Assembly (NCBI RefSeq): GCF_001458395.1
Contig: NZ_CYSR01000027.1
Location: forward strand, 62,001-126,000
Length of the DNA: 64,000 nt
Direction of reading: 5' to 3'
From: Leisingera aquaemixtae
GTDB lineage: Bacteria > Pseudomonadota > Alphaproteobacteria > Rhodobacterales > Rhodobacteraceae
Under the pieces are notes generated by a model. That model was not told the DNA's origin and ran no database searches. It saw only the letters and a program-made list of their open reading frames with translations. Below are positions 53,475-62,711 of this stretch, piece after piece. Every line of letters begins with the position of its first letter. Position 1 is the first letter of the stretch. Made by a program: the position numbers and the translations under genes.

Positions 53475-54710
53475 ATGTTCAAACCGATGCCCCTGCATGA
53501 GGCGCAAGGCCTCCCGTTCTGGCGCCGTCCCGTGACGCTCCTGTTCCTGATGGCGCTGGCGATGCCGATAGCCTTCAACGCCTGGAGCGCGCTGCTCAAC
53601 AACTTCGTGATCGAGGCGGCGCAGTTCGACGGGGCCGACATCGGCCTCTTGCACACGGTGCGGGAGATCCCGGGCTTTCTGGCGGTGGGGGTGATCGCCG
53701 TCATCCTGTTCGTCCGCGAGCAGGTGCTGGGGATGATCTCATTGGTGCTGTTGGGGGTGGCGACAGCGGTCACCGCCTGGTTCCCGTCGCTGGGCGGCCT
53801 GTTGATGGTGACGCTGCTGAGTTCGATCGGCTTTCACTATTACGAGACAGTAAACCAGTCGCTGCAGCTGCAATGGCTGTCCAAGGAAAAGGCGCCGCAG
53901 ACGCTGGGCTGGCTGGTGGCGGCAGGCTCCGCCGCGACTCTGGTGGTCTATGGACTGATTGTGCTGACCTGGGACCGGTTCGATCTGGCCTACAACACCG
54001 TGTTCATGGCGGCGGGCGGGGCCACGGCGCTGATCGCGCTGTTTGCGCTGTTCGCCTATCCGCAGTTCGACGCGCCGCACCCGCAGACCAAGAAACTGAT
54101 CCTGCGCAAACGCTACTGGCTTTACTATGCGCTGCAGTTCATGGCCGGCGCGCGGCGGCAGATCTTTGTGGTGTTTGCCGGCTTCATGATGGTGGAGAAA
54201 TTCGGTTTCGATGTGCATGAGCTGACCGGGCTGTACCTGATCAACCTGGTGATCAACATGACCGCCGCGCCGATGCTGGGCAAGGCGGTGGCCATGTTCG
54301 GCGAGCGGCGCACGCTGATCTTCGAATACGCAGGCCTCGCCGCCGTCTTTGCCGCTTACGGCGGTATCTACTGGTTCGGCTGGGGCGTGGTGGTTGCCGC
54401 GGTGCTCTATGTGGTGGACCATGTGCTGTTTGCGCTGGCGCTGGCGCTCAAGACCTATTTCCAGAAGATCGCCGATCCGGGCGACATTGCCCCCACCGCT
54501 GCCGTGGCTTTTACCATCAACCACATCGCCGCGGTGTTCCTGCCGGTGCTGCTGGGGCTGTTGTGGGTCTATTCGCCAGGCATGGTGTTTACACTGGCGG
54601 CGGGCATGGCGCTGGTGTCGCTGTCCCTGTCGCTGCTGATCCCGCGCCATCCGGAGCCGGGCAACGAGACCATTTTCAGCAAATACGCCCGTCCCGCGCC
54701 GGCCGAATGA
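53475..54710 (+). CDS. MFS transporter
   Basis: A 411-residue major facilitator superfamily protein with 12 predicted hydrophobic segments (VTLLFLMALAMPIAFNAWSALL onward). No diagnostic substrate motif was seen. ATG 53475 (MFKPMPLHE) is preferred; an in-frame ATG at 53415 would add 20 residues. Divergent from the YeeE-like transporter, possibly with a related sulfur or stress role. Confidence 0.85.
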   Translation: MFKPMPLHEAQGLPFWRRPVTLLFLMALAMPIAFNAWSALLNNFVIEAAQFDGADIGLLHTVREIPGFLAVGVIAVILFVREQVLGMISLVLLGVATAVTAWFPSLGGLLMVTLLSSIGFHYYETVNQSLQLQWLSKEKAPQTLGWLVAAGSAATLVVYGLIVLTWDRFDLAYNTVFMAAGGATALIALFALFAYPQFDAPHPQTKKLILRKRYWLYYALQFMAGARRQIFVVFAGFMMVEKFGFDVHELTGLYLINLVINMTAAPMLGKAVAMFGERRTLIFEYAGLAAVFAAYGGIYWFGWGVVVAAVLYVVDHVLFALALALKTYFQKIADPGDIAPTAAVAFTINHIAAVFLPVLLGLLWVYSPGMVFTLAAGMALVSLSLSLLIPRHPEPGNETIFSKYARPAPAE

Positions 54711-54839
54711 CCGGACAGCCCCGTGGCGCCCGCGCTCTTGATGTGCTCGGGCGCTGCCCGGTCTGCAGCCAGGCGGGCGGCGCTTGACGCGGGGCGCGCG
54801 GCAGCCTAGGCGCTTGCCAACAGCTTCAGGAGAGACGCT

Positions 54840-55712
54840 ATGACCACCTTCACCGCCCTCACGACCCTTCCAGGAAAAGCCCAGGCCGAAGCACTGGGTG
54901 ACGCGATGGAGCGGCTGAACCCCGAGCCCACCGGCATCGGCGTCTTTGAGGTGGAGGACGGCTCTGGCCTGTGGGAAGTCGGCGGCTATTTCACCGAAGC
55001 CCCGGATGAGGCGGGCCTTGCCCTGCTGGCCGCGATGCATGACGCCAAACCCTTTGTCGTCTCCGAAGTGCCGGAAACCGACTGGGTCGCCCATGTCCGC
55101 CGCGAGCTGGCGCCGGTTGAGGCGGGCCGCTTCTTTGTCTACGGCAGCCACGACGCGGACAAGCTGCCCGCAGGCCGCATTCCGCTGCTGATCGAGGCCG
55201 CCATGGCGTTCGGCACCGGCCACCACGGCACCACCCTTGGCTGCCTCAAGGCACTGGATCACCTGCTGGACCAAGGCTTTCGGGGCGAAAAAGTGGCAGA
55301 TATCGGCTGCGGCACCGCGGTTCTGGCGATGGCCGCCGCGCGGGTCTGGGACGGCGCCATTCTGGCCAGCGACATCGACGAGGTGGCGGTGGACGTCGCC
55401 GAGGCGAACCTGAAGGCCAACGGCATGGAAGGCCAGGTCATCTGCCTCGAAGCGGCCGGGTTCGATCATCCGGACTTGCAGGCGCAGGCGCCCTACGATC
55501 TCATCTTCGCCAATATTCTGAAGGGGCCGCTGGTGGCCCTGGCCCCCGATCTGGCGGCGAATCTGCGCCCCGGCGGCTATGCGATTCTCTCCGGCATCCT
55601 GAACGAGCAGGCCGACGGCGTGGTCGCCGTTTATGCACAGAACGGCGTCGATCTTGAACGCCGGGACGAAATTGGTGAATGGACAACGTTACTTCTGCGC
55701 AAAGCGGGGTGA
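54840..55712 (+). CDS. prmA: Ribosomal protein L11 methyltransferase
   Basis: A 290-residue SAM-dependent methyltransferase that trimethylates L11 on the ribosome. The N-terminal substrate domain is followed by AMAFGTGHHGTTLGCLKAL, the SAM motif VADIGCGTAVLAMAAARVW (about 160), ILASDIDEVAVDVAEAN and FANILKGPLVALAPDL. ATG 54840 follows AGGAGA. Monocistronic in appearance. Confidence 0.94.
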   Translation: MTTFTALTTLPGKAQAEALGDAMERLNPEPTGIGVFEVEDGSGLWEVGGYFTEAPDEAGLALLAAMHDAKPFVVSEVPETDWVAHVRRELAPVEAGRFFVYGSHDADKLPAGRIPLLIEAAMAFGTGHHGTTLGCLKALDHLLDQGFRGEKVADIGCGTAVLAMAAARVWDGAILASDIDEVAVDVAEANLKANGMEGQVICLEAAGFDHPDLQAQAPYDLIFANILKGPLVALAPDLAANLRPGGYAILSGILNEQADGVVAVYAQNGVDLERRDEIGEWTTLLLRKAG

Positions 55713-55815
55713 TTGATTTAAGTTTGCGGTGAATTTTAAGGGTTTGCCGCATTTTCGCCTCATTTCGAGCCAAGAATGAGCCATCCGCTGGTGGGGGCCA
55801 GTTCGGAGGCTCGTA

Positions 55816-56160
55816 ATGGGCGAACATCATGATCAGTTCCAGGCGCGTTTGAAGCAGATCAACCGCAAACATGAAGCCATGGCCGGGGGCTACTCGGCAA
55901 AGCTGCGGCCGGACGGGCTGCTGGTGATCAAGCCGGGCAGCGTGCAATCCCGGATTTCCGCCCGCACGCTGGTTTTCTTCGCTGCGGCGTTTCTGCTGTT
56001 CAAGGGCTTCCTGATGGCCGCGCTGGGCTTTGGCAGCTATGACCAGCGGGTGCGGACGCTTGCGGGCGGCAGCGCAGTGGAGCGCGCCGGGGCCTTTATC
56101 ATGCAGGCCGATCCGGTCTCCGTCTTTTTCGCCCAGAAGATCGGGCCCGTGCTGCGCTGA
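55816..56160 (+). CDS. Small single-pass membrane protein
   Basis: A 114-residue protein: charged N terminus (MGEHHDQFQARLKQINRKHE), then VIKPGSVQSRISARTLVFFAAAFLLFKGFLMAALGFGSYD with one transmembrane segment at about 50-70, and a C-terminal YDQRVRTLAGGSAVERAGAFIMQADPVSVFFAQKIGP. Unknown function. ATG 55816; a terminator follows. Confidence 0.8.
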   Translation: MGEHHDQFQARLKQINRKHEAMAGGYSAKLRPDGLLVIKPGSVQSRISARTLVFFAAAFLLFKGFLMAALGFGSYDQRVRTLAGGSAVERAGAFIMQADPVSVFFAQKIGPVLR

Positions 56161-56186
56161 CCGCCAGGTCAGCTGCGGGGCCGCAG

Positions 56187-56223
56187 AAAGGCCGCCGGCA
56201 GGGGGAGCTGGCGGCCTTTTTTC
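56187..56223 (+). terminator. Rho-independent terminator
   Basis: AAAGGCCGCC ... GGCGGCC followed by TTTTTT, after the small membrane-protein gene. Confidence 0.85.
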
Positions 56224-56264
56224 ATGCCCGGACAGCGTGCCTTGGTAGGGGAGGCGTCCAGACA

Positions 56265-56303
56265 ACAAAAAACGCCGCGGCCCGGTGCGGGTCCGCGGCG
56301 TTT
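56265..56303 (-). terminator. Terminator of the DUF1127 gene
   Basis: On the minus strand AAACGCCGCGG ... CCGCGGCGTTTTTTG, 57 nt after the DUF1127 stop. Confidence 0.75.
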
Positions 56304-56359
56304 CCCTATTCGCCCCGCCTATTCGCCCCGAGGGAGGCGGCAGGGCTGAAGAAAGGATT

Positions 56360-56578
56360 TCAGAATACGGGTTTGCCAGCCGCGACAGTGTCGATGTCGC
56401 CGCGGCACAGGCCGATGTCGGCCAGTTCACGGTCGGTCAGGCCCGACAGCACGTTGCGGGTTGCGCGGGCGTCGTTCCAGGCAGCAAAAGCGCCGGCAGC
56501 GCTGGCAGCCAGGGCGCCGATGCGGCCAAACAGGCCGGTGGACCCATAGGTGGTGCGGGTGGTGTCGAAAGCGGCCAT
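56360..56578 (-). CDS. DUF1127 domain protein
   Basis: A 72-residue protein whose C-terminal half is the DUF1127 motif: WNDARATRNVLSGLTDRELADIGLCRGDI. Small DUF1127 proteins are common in alphaproteobacteria and have been linked to RNA and phosphate or stress responses. GAGGACAAGGAC precedes ATG 56578. Divergent from ruvC with about 327 nt between. Confidence 0.88.
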   Translation of the reverse strand: MAAFDTTRTTYGSTGLFGRIGALAASAAGAFAAWNDARATRNVLSGLTDRELADIGLCRGDIDTVAAGKPVF

Positions 56579-56839
56579 GTCCTTGTCCTCTGATCTGGTG
56601 TTGGCGATCGTCTCTGTGGTGCGATGGCGGGCATCTAGTGGTGAACTTTCAGCGCGGCAAGATCCGAAATTGCATGTGTCATATGCAGTCTGTGCATAGC
56701 TTAAACCCTTATAAACAAGGGCTTTCCGCGCGGCGGGGAAATCGGCCGGAAAATGTCGCTCCCGCCTCTGCAAGGGGTCGGTTTCAGACCTCCGCCGCGC
56801 CGCTTCGCGGCTGCGGGCAGCCGGAAAGCAATTGGACAT

Positions 56840-56854
56840 GTTCGCGTTTTGTGC
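56840..56854. promoter_or_regulatory. LexA-like box upstream of ruvC
   Basis: GTTC-GCGTTTT-GTGC. The alphaproteobacterial LexA consensus is GTTC-N7-GTTC; one mismatch in the second half. Located 52 nt before ruvC, a typical SOS target. Confidence 0.4.
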
Positions 56855-56905
56855 TAGCGGTGGGAAAAATAAATTTCTGACAAGCAGGCAGGGACCGGGC
56901 ACATC

Positions 56906-57403
56906 ATGCGGATTTTGGGAATTGATCCGGGGTTGCGGAACCTCGGATGGGGCGTGATCGAATCGCGCGGCACCCGGCTGAGCCATGTCGCCAATGGCGT
57001 CTGCACCTCCGATGGCGATGATCTGGGCGAGCGGCTCTTGTCGCTGCACAATCAGGTCACCGAGATCATCGAGGCCTTTGCCCCGGACCAGGCGGCGATC
57101 GAACAGACCTTCGTGAACAAGGACGGCGCCGGCACGCTGAAGCTGGGCCAGGCGCGGGGCGTTGCGCTGCTGACACTGGCCAAGGCCGGGCTGCCGGTGG
57201 GGGAATACGCCCCGAACCGGGTCAAGAAAACGGTGGTGGGCGTGGGCCACGCCGAGAAGGAGCAGGTGATGCATATGGTCAAGCTGCAGCTGCCGGGCTG
57301 CCTGCCGAAAAACGCCGATGCCGCAGACGCGCTGGCGATTGCCATTTGCCACGCCTATTACAGGGGCACGCAGCAGCGGCAGCTGAAGGAGAAACGCGCA
57401 TGA
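56906..57403 (+). CDS. ruvC: Holliday junction endodeoxyribonuclease RuvC
   Basis: A 165-residue resolvase. Catalytic acidic residues are visible in [15 protein letters not shown] (Asp7), [11 protein letters not shown] (Glu about 68) and [14 protein letters not shown] (two C-terminal Asp). It cleaves Holliday junctions with RuvAB. ATG 56906; ruvA starts 13 nt after its stop, forming ruvCAB. Confidence 0.96.
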   Translation: MRILGIDPGLRNLGWGVIESRGTRLSHVANGVCTSDGDDLGERLLSLHNQVTEIIEAFAPDQAAIEQTFVNKDGAGTLKLGQARGVALLTLAKAGLPVGEYAPNRVKKTVVGVGHAEKEQVMHMVKLQLPGCLPKNADAADALAIAICHAYYRGTQQRQLKEKRA

Positions 57404-57416
57404 CCGGACCGCTGGC

Positions 57417-58106
57417 ATGATTGGAAAACTGACGGGCCGCCTCGACTACCGGGCGCAGGATCATGTGCTGATCGACGTGCGCGGCGTCGGCTATATCGTC
57501 TATTGCTCCGACCGCACCATGGCGGCGCTGCCGGGCGCGGGGGAGCCCGTCGCGCTGTACACCGATCTGGTGGTGCGCGAGGACCTGATGCAGCTTTACG
57601 GCTTCACCTCGCTGGTAGAGAAGGAATGGCACCGGCTGCTGACCTCGGTGCAGGGGGTTGGGGCCAAGGTGTCGCTGGCCATTCTCGGCGCGCTGGGGCC
57701 GGACGGGGTCAGCCGGGCGATTGCTTTGGGCGACTGGGCCACGGTCAAGGCGGCCAAGGGGGTCGGCCCCAAGACCGCGCAGCGGATCGTGCTGGATCTG
57801 AAGGACAAGGCGCCCGGCGTGATGGCGATGGGCGGCACGGTGGTGGACGCAATGGACGGACCCGGGCTGGAGCTGGTCGAGACGGCAGATCCGGCACCCG
57901 CCGCCAGACCGGCCCGCAAAGCGCCGCCGAAAAAGCCGAGCGGTGCGGCTGCCGCCTCCGCCGGGGCGCTGTCGGCTTTGGGAAATCTTGGTTATGGTCC
58001 CTCGGATGCCGCCGCTGCGGTGGCGGAAGCCGCGGCCACCTGGCCGGATGCCGATGAGCCGGAACTGATCCGCGCCGCACTGCGCCTGCTGGCGCCGAAG
58101 GGATGA
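57417..58106 (+). CDS. ruvA: Holliday junction branch migration protein RuvA
   Basis: A 229-residue protein starting [26 protein letters not shown] (OB fold), with tandem helix-hairpin-helix segments ([36 protein letters not shown]) and the C-terminal RuvB-contacting domain. The linker ([15 protein letters not shown]) makes it about 25 residues longer than E. coli RuvA. Confidence 0.96.
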   Translation: MIGKLTGRLDYRAQDHVLIDVRGVGYIVYCSDRTMAALPGAGEPVALYTDLVVREDLMQLYGFTSLVEKEWHRLLTSVQGVGAKVSLAILGALGPDGVSRAIALGDWATVKAAKGVGPKTAQRIVLDLKDKAPGVMAMGGTVVDAMDGPGLELVETADPAPAARPARKAPPKKPSGAAAASAGALSALGNLGYGPSDAAAAVAEAAATWPDADEPELIRAALRLLAPKG

Positions 58107-58229
58107 TGGACTTGGGCGTGAAATCTCAATGTACCGCCGGGCCGACAGGCCGGGCAGCGCCCGACCGCCCCCAGGGGCGGGCGCTTCGCTTCCGCCCGCG
58201 GCCGGGCGCTGCCCTTTGTATCAGGGGAA
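58107..58229. other. Large hairpin inside the ruvA-ruvB gap
   Basis: GGGCAGCGCCCG (58152-58163) and its exact complement CGGGCGCTGCCC (58203-58214) enclose a second GC-rich stem (CGCCCCC/GGGGCGG). This could reduce or stage ruvB expression, or be an intergenic repeat. Confidence 0.6.
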
Positions 58230-59267
58230 ATGCCTATGATTGACGCCGACCCCGCCCTGCGCCCCGAACCGCTGCCGGAAGACAGTGCTGCGGAAAACGA
58301 CCGCGCCCTGCGCCCGCAGGGGCTTGGCGAGTTCATCGGCCAGGCCGAGGCCCGCGCCAACTTGCGTGTTTTCATCGAAAGCGCCCGCCGCCGCGGCGAG
58401 GCGATGGACCACACGCTGTTCCACGGCCCGCCCGGCCTCGGCAAGACCACGCTGGCGCAGATCGTTGCGCGAGAGCTGGGCGTGAACTTCCGCATGACCT
58501 CCGGCCCGGTGCTGGCCAAGGCGGGGGATCTGGCGGCGATCCTCACCAACCTCGAATCCCGCGACGTGCTGTTCATCGACGAGATCCACCGTCTGAACCC
58601 GGCGGTGGAGGAGGTGCTGTACCCGGCGATGGAGGATTTCGAGCTGGACCTGGTGATCGGCGAAGGGCCGGCGGCGCGCACCGTGCGGATCGAGCTGCAG
58701 CCCTTCACCCTGGTGGGGGCCACCACCCGCATGGGCCTTCTGACCACGCCGCTGCGGGACCGCTTCGGCATCCCGACCCGGCTGCAGTTCTACACCATTG
58801 ATGAACTGTTTGAGATCGTCAGCCGCAACGCCCGCAAGCTGGGCGCGCCGGCCGATGACGCAGGCGCTCGCGAGATCGCGCGGCGCGCGCGCGGCACCCC
58901 CAGGATCGCCGGGCGGCTCCTGCGCCGCGTGGTGGACTTTGCGGTGGTCGAGGGCGATGGAACCATCACCCGGGAGCTGGCCGATGGCGCATTGACGCGG
59001 CTGGGCGTGGATCAGCTGGGGCTCGACGGGGCTGACCGCCGCTATTTGAAACTGATCGCCGAAAACTACGGCGGCGGTCCGGTGGGGATCGAGACGATCT
59101 CGGCCGCCTTGTCAGAGAGCCGCGACGCGCTAGAGGAGGTAATTGAACCCTATCTCTTGCAGCAGGGCTTGATCCAGCGCACGCCGCGCGGGCGGATGCT
59201 GGCGCAAAAGGCCTGGACGCACCTCGGAATGCCACCGCCGCGCAGCCAGAACGACCTGTTCGGGTAA
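58230..59267 (+). CDS. ruvB: Holliday junction branch migration ATPase RuvB
   Basis: A 345-residue AAA+ motor. Walker A is in [14 protein letters not shown] (about 65), Walker B in [11 protein letters not shown] (about 115), sensor 1 in [10 protein letters not shown] and the arginine finger in PLRDRFG. The C-terminal winged helix includes [19 protein letters not shown] 58230 (58236 possible). Confidence 0.96.
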   Translation: MPMIDADPALRPEPLPEDSAAENDRALRPQGLGEFIGQAEARANLRVFIESARRRGEAMDHTLFHGPPGLGKTTLAQIVARELGVNFRMTSGPVLAKAGDLAAILTNLESRDVLFIDEIHRLNPAVEEVLYPAMEDFELDLVIGEGPAARTVRIELQPFTLVGATTRMGLLTTPLRDRFGIPTRLQFYTIDELFEIVSRNARKLGAPADDAGAREIARRARGTPRIAGRLLRRVVDFAVVEGDGTITRELADGALTRLGVDQLGLDGADRRYLKLIAENYGGGPVGIETISAALSESRDALEEVIEPYLLQQGLIQRTPRGRMLAQKAWTHLGMPPPRSQNDLFG

Positions 59268-59302
59268 AAGCAGGGCGCACCACCATAAGTTGTGTCAGTG
59301 TT

Positions 59303-59345
59303 GCTGTCCAAATGTTTCGCGCGCGAAACATTGCGGCAGGACAGC
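59303..59345. promoter_or_regulatory. Nested perfect palindrome downstream of ruvB
   Basis: Perfect 22-bp palindrome AATGTTTCGCGCGCGAAACATT (positions 59311-59332) inside outer arms GCTGTCC (59303-59309) and GGACAGC (59339-59345). It contains TGTTTC...GAAACA, as in parS, but with a 6-bp rather than 4-bp centre. Confidence 0.6.
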
Positions 59346-59380
59346 TGACCTATTTGCGAGGGGTCATTTTCTCTTCCAGG

Positions 59381-59575
59381 GAGGCGCTCCCGCCCGCCGC
59401 CGGCGCATCGCAGATGCGCCTGCACCCGTTGGGCGGGGCGCCGCGCTGACGCACGGCGCGGCTGCGCTCAATCCAGGCCTGCGCCGCGCCAGCGGCGCCG
59501 GGCCCAAGGCTGCTGCCGGCGGCCTGGCGCAGCCAGGAGGCCGGGCAGGCGCGGGAGCCGCCCCCTTGCCGACCC
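59381..59575. repeat. GC-rich dispersed repeat with GCA-loop hairpins (copy B)
   Basis: Contains GGCGCATC-GCA-GATGCGCC (59402-59420), CCCGTTGGGCGGGGCGCCG, GGGCCCAAGGCTGCTG, a CCTGGC-GCA-GCCAGG hairpin and a GGCAGGCGCGGGAGCCG end. Related to copies near 34.5 and 48.9 kb. Fills most of the gap between ruvB and the next gene. Confidence 0.65.
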
Positions 59576-59629
59576 CTTGCCGCCGCGCGGCGCAGACGGC
59601 ATAGACGGGGCAAGACGAAGGAGACGCCC

Positions 59630-60298
59630 ATGACCGCCCAGCTGCGAGACCTGACACCGGAGCAGATCGAAGCCCTGTTCACCCGCAACGACGGTGCCTA
59701 TGCCTTTGCCCGCTGGGGGCGGCCAGTGGCGCCGATCGTGTTCGGGGTGCAGGACGAGACCCTCAAGACCCTCAAGGGCGCGCTGGAGGCGGTGATGACG
59801 CTGGCGGGCCACCAGATGGCCGAGACCGACCCGGAGCTGGGCTCGAACCTGATGTTCTTCTTCTTCCGCGACTGGGACGAACTGCTGGAGGTGCCGGATC
59901 TGGACCGGCTGATCCCGGGCCTGCAGCCGCTGGTCGCGCGGCTGAAGGAGGCGGACGCCAGCCAGTACCGCGCCTTCCGTTTTGACGACCACGGCGGCAT
60001 CAAGGCGGGCTTCGTGTTCCTGCGGATGAAGGGCGCGATGGCGCAGATCCCGGCCGAGACCCTGGCGCTGACCCAGGCAGTGCAGGTGGCGCTGTTGTGG
60101 GGCGATGCGGCCTTTGCCGAGGCTTCGCCGCTGGCGGTGCTGCCAGAGACCGGGGCCACCATCCTGCGCCCGGAGATCGCGGGCGTGATTGCCGCGGCTT
60201 ATGACCGGATGATGCCGGTGGCGGCAGACGACAAATCCCACGCCCTGCGCCTGTTTGCCCGCCTGCAGGCCCCGGCGGCGGCTCAGCCGCAGTCCTGA
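59630..60298 (+). CDS. Conserved-looking hypothetical protein
   Basis: A 222-residue soluble protein (MTAQLRDLTPEQIEALFTRNDGAYAFARWGRPVAPIVFG...NLMFFFFRDWDELLEVPDL...AFRFDDHGGIKAGFVFLRM). No transmembrane segments and no family recognised. AGGAGA precedes ATG 59630. Its stop overlaps the thpR start by 1 nt (TGATG), so they are co-transcribed. Confidence 0.82.
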   Translation: MTAQLRDLTPEQIEALFTRNDGAYAFARWGRPVAPIVFGVQDETLKTLKGALEAVMTLAGHQMAETDPELGSNLMFFFFRDWDELLEVPDLDRLIPGLQPLVARLKEADASQYRAFRFDDHGGIKAGFVFLRMKGAMAQIPAETLALTQAVQVALLWGDAAFAEASPLAVLPETGATILRPEIAGVIAAAYDRMMPVAADDKSHALRLFARLQAPAAAQPQS

Positions 60299-60840
60299 TG
60301 CGCGCTTTCGTGGGCCTGCCGCTGCCGGATGCAGCCCTCGACGCGCTGGAGCGCCTGCAGGAGGGGCTGACGGTGGGGCGGCATGTGTCTGCTGACAACA
60401 TGCACCTGACACTCGCCTTCCTGGACGACCAGCCGGAGGCAGTGCTTGAGACGCTGCACCAATCGCTGGCAGAGATCAGCGCGCCGCCGTTGACGCTTTC
60501 TTTCCGCGGGCTGGACACCTTTGGCGGCAAGCTGCCGCGGGTGCTGGCGGCAGAAGTGCAGAAAACGCCCGAGCTGAGCCATCTGCGCGACCGCATCCGC
60601 AGCGCCTGCCGCTCGTCCGGGATTGAACTGCCCCGCGAACGGTTCCGCCCGCATGTGACGCTGGCGCGCTTTCCCCGGCATCTGGAGGAAGGCCAAGTGG
60701 CGAAAATCGCCCGCTTCCTGGCCGCGGAAGCGGATTTCCGGCTGGAGAGCGAGGCGGACAGTTTCGCGCTGTTCCAGTCCACGCTTGCGCCGGAAGGGGC
60801 GCGGTATGACGTGCTGGCGGAGTATGAGCTGAGAGGCTGA
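60298..60840 (+). CDS. thpR: RNA 2',3'-cyclic phosphodiesterase
   Basis: A 180-residue 2H phosphoesterase with two HxTx motifs: NMHLTLAFLDD (about 41) and RPHVTLARFPR (about 120). It opens 2',3'-cyclic phosphates in RNA (LigT/ThpR family). Start ATG 60298 overlaps the preceding stop. The 173 nt after it contain a GC-rich hairpin (60869-60892) but no gene. Confidence 0.92.
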   Translation: MRAFVGLPLPDAALDALERLQEGLTVGRHVSADNMHLTLAFLDDQPEAVLETLHQSLAEISAPPLTLSFRGLDTFGGKLPRVLAAEVQKTPELSHLRDRIRSACRSSGIELPRERFRPHVTLARFPRHLEEGQVAKIARFLAAEADFRLESEADSFALFQSTLAPEGARYDVLAEYELRG

Positions 60841-61013
60841 TTGCCTGACTAGGGCCGCATAGTCCCGCGGGGTGGCGCAAACGCGCCGCCCCATGGGGGC
60901 GGGACGGCGCGGCCCGGCTTGCGACCGGGCGGCTGCTGGCGCGCAAACTATAAACTGCTGTAGGTTTTCTGCCTGGTGCAATAAGTTCCCGCCGGACAAT
61001 AGGAGCGCAGGTA

Positions 61014-61397
61014 ATGAACCACCACTTCCCCGTCCGGGTCTATTACGAGGACACCGACATGGGCGGGATCGTCTATCACGCCAATTACCTGCGCTTCATC
61101 GAACGCGCCCGCAGCGACTGGGTGCGCGGCATCGGCGTCGATCAGAACGCCATGCGCGAGGCTGGGCTGATCTATGTGGTGCGCCGGATCGAGGCGGATT
61201 ACCTGGCGCCTGCCAAATTCGACGAGGAGCTGCTGGTCACCACGTCGATGCACGCTGTGACCCCCGCCCGGATGACCCTGATCCAGGAAGTCACCCGCGA
61301 CGGCCAGCCGCTGTTCCGGGCCCAGGTCACCATCGTCTGCATCACCACGGGCGGCAAACCGGCGCGGCTGCCGGCAGAGATTCGCGCATTGCGGTAA
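61014..61397 (+). CDS. ybgC: Tol-Pal system-associated acyl-CoA thioesterase
   Basis: A 127-residue hotdog-fold thioesterase starting MNHHFPVRVYYEDTDMGGIVYHANYLRFIERARSDW. It has the YEDTDxxGxVYHxxYL motif with the catalytic Asp. It lies just upstream of tolQ, as in most proteobacteria. ATG 61014 follows AGGAGCGCAGGTA. Confidence 0.93.
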   Translation: MNHHFPVRVYYEDTDMGGIVYHANYLRFIERARSDWVRGIGVDQNAMREAGLIYVVRRIEADYLAPAKFDEELLVTTSMHAVTPARMTLIQEVTRDGQPLFRAQVTIVCITTGGKPARLPAEIRALR

Positions 61398-61504
61398 CAT
61401 TTGGCACACTGCCGCCTGTTTTGATGGTCTTTGCCATTGAACTGCGCTAGCGTCTTGCCAAATAAGGCCGGATAAACGGCCGGGAAAAACCATAGAGCAG
61501 GCGA

Positions 61505-62200
61505 ATGGAAGCAGAAACTCTGGCGCTGGCGCAGGAGATTGATTTCTCCATGTGGGGCCTATTTGCGCGGGCCACCGTGACCGTGAAACTGGTGATGCTG
61601 ATGCTGGTCGGGGCCTCGATCTGGTCCTGGGGCATCATCATTCAGAAGATGATCAACTACCGCAAGGCGCGGCAGGAGGCGGAAGCCTTCGACCGGGCGT
61701 TCTGGTCCGGCAACCCGCTGGATTCGCTGTTTGACCAGATCGGCGCTGAGCCTCCCGGCCAGGCAGCACGGATCTTTTCCGCAGGGATGACCGAATGGCG
61801 CCGCAGTCACCGCAGCGACGGCGGGCTGATCCCCGGCGCGCAGGCGCGCATCGACCGGTCGATGGATGTCGCCATCGCCAAGGAGACCGAGGGGCTGCAG
61901 GGCGGCCTGTCGGTGCTGGCCACCGTCGGCTCCACCGCGCCGTTTGTGGGGCTTTTCGGCACAGTCTGGGGCATCATGACCGCCTTTATCGAAATTGCGG
62001 AGCAGCAGAACACCAACCTGGCCGTCGTCGCGCCCGGCATTGCCGAGGCGCTGATGGCGACCGGTCTGGGCCTGCTGGCGGCCATTCCGGCGGTTGTGTT
62101 CTACAACAAGTTGAGCGCGGACAGCGACCGCATCATCGGCGGCTACGAGGCCTTTGCCGACGAGTTCGCCACCATCCTCAGCCGCCAGCTGGATTCCTGA
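61505..62200 (+). CDS. tolQ: TolQ inner-membrane protein
   Basis: A 231-residue MotA/TolQ/ExbB-family proton-channel subunit with three transmembrane regions. Segments include LMLVGASIWSWGIIIQK near 40, STAPFVGLFGTVWGIMTAF near 145 and GIAEALMATGLGLLAAIPAVVFYNK near 185. It drives the Tol-Pal system with TolR. Start ATG 61505; tolR follows after 4 nt. Confidence 0.95.
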   Translation: MEAETLALAQEIDFSMWGLFARATVTVKLVMLMLVGASIWSWGIIIQKMINYRKARQEAEAFDRAFWSGNPLDSLFDQIGAEPPGQAARIFSAGMTEWRRSHRSDGGLIPGAQARIDRSMDVAIAKETEGLQGGLSVLATVGSTAPFVGLFGTVWGIMTAFIEIAEQQNTNLAVVAPGIAEALMATGLGLLAAIPAVVFYNKLSADSDRIIGGYEAFADEFATILSRQLDS

Positions 62201-62204
62201 GGCG

Positions 62205-62696
<492 letters not shown>

Positions 62697-62711
62697 GCGG
62701 GGACGCACGGG

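Noticed and set aside
59311-59332. Canonical parS site
   Set aside because: Centre is GCGCGC (6 bp) rather than the 4-bp ACGT; kept only as a parS-like palindrome.
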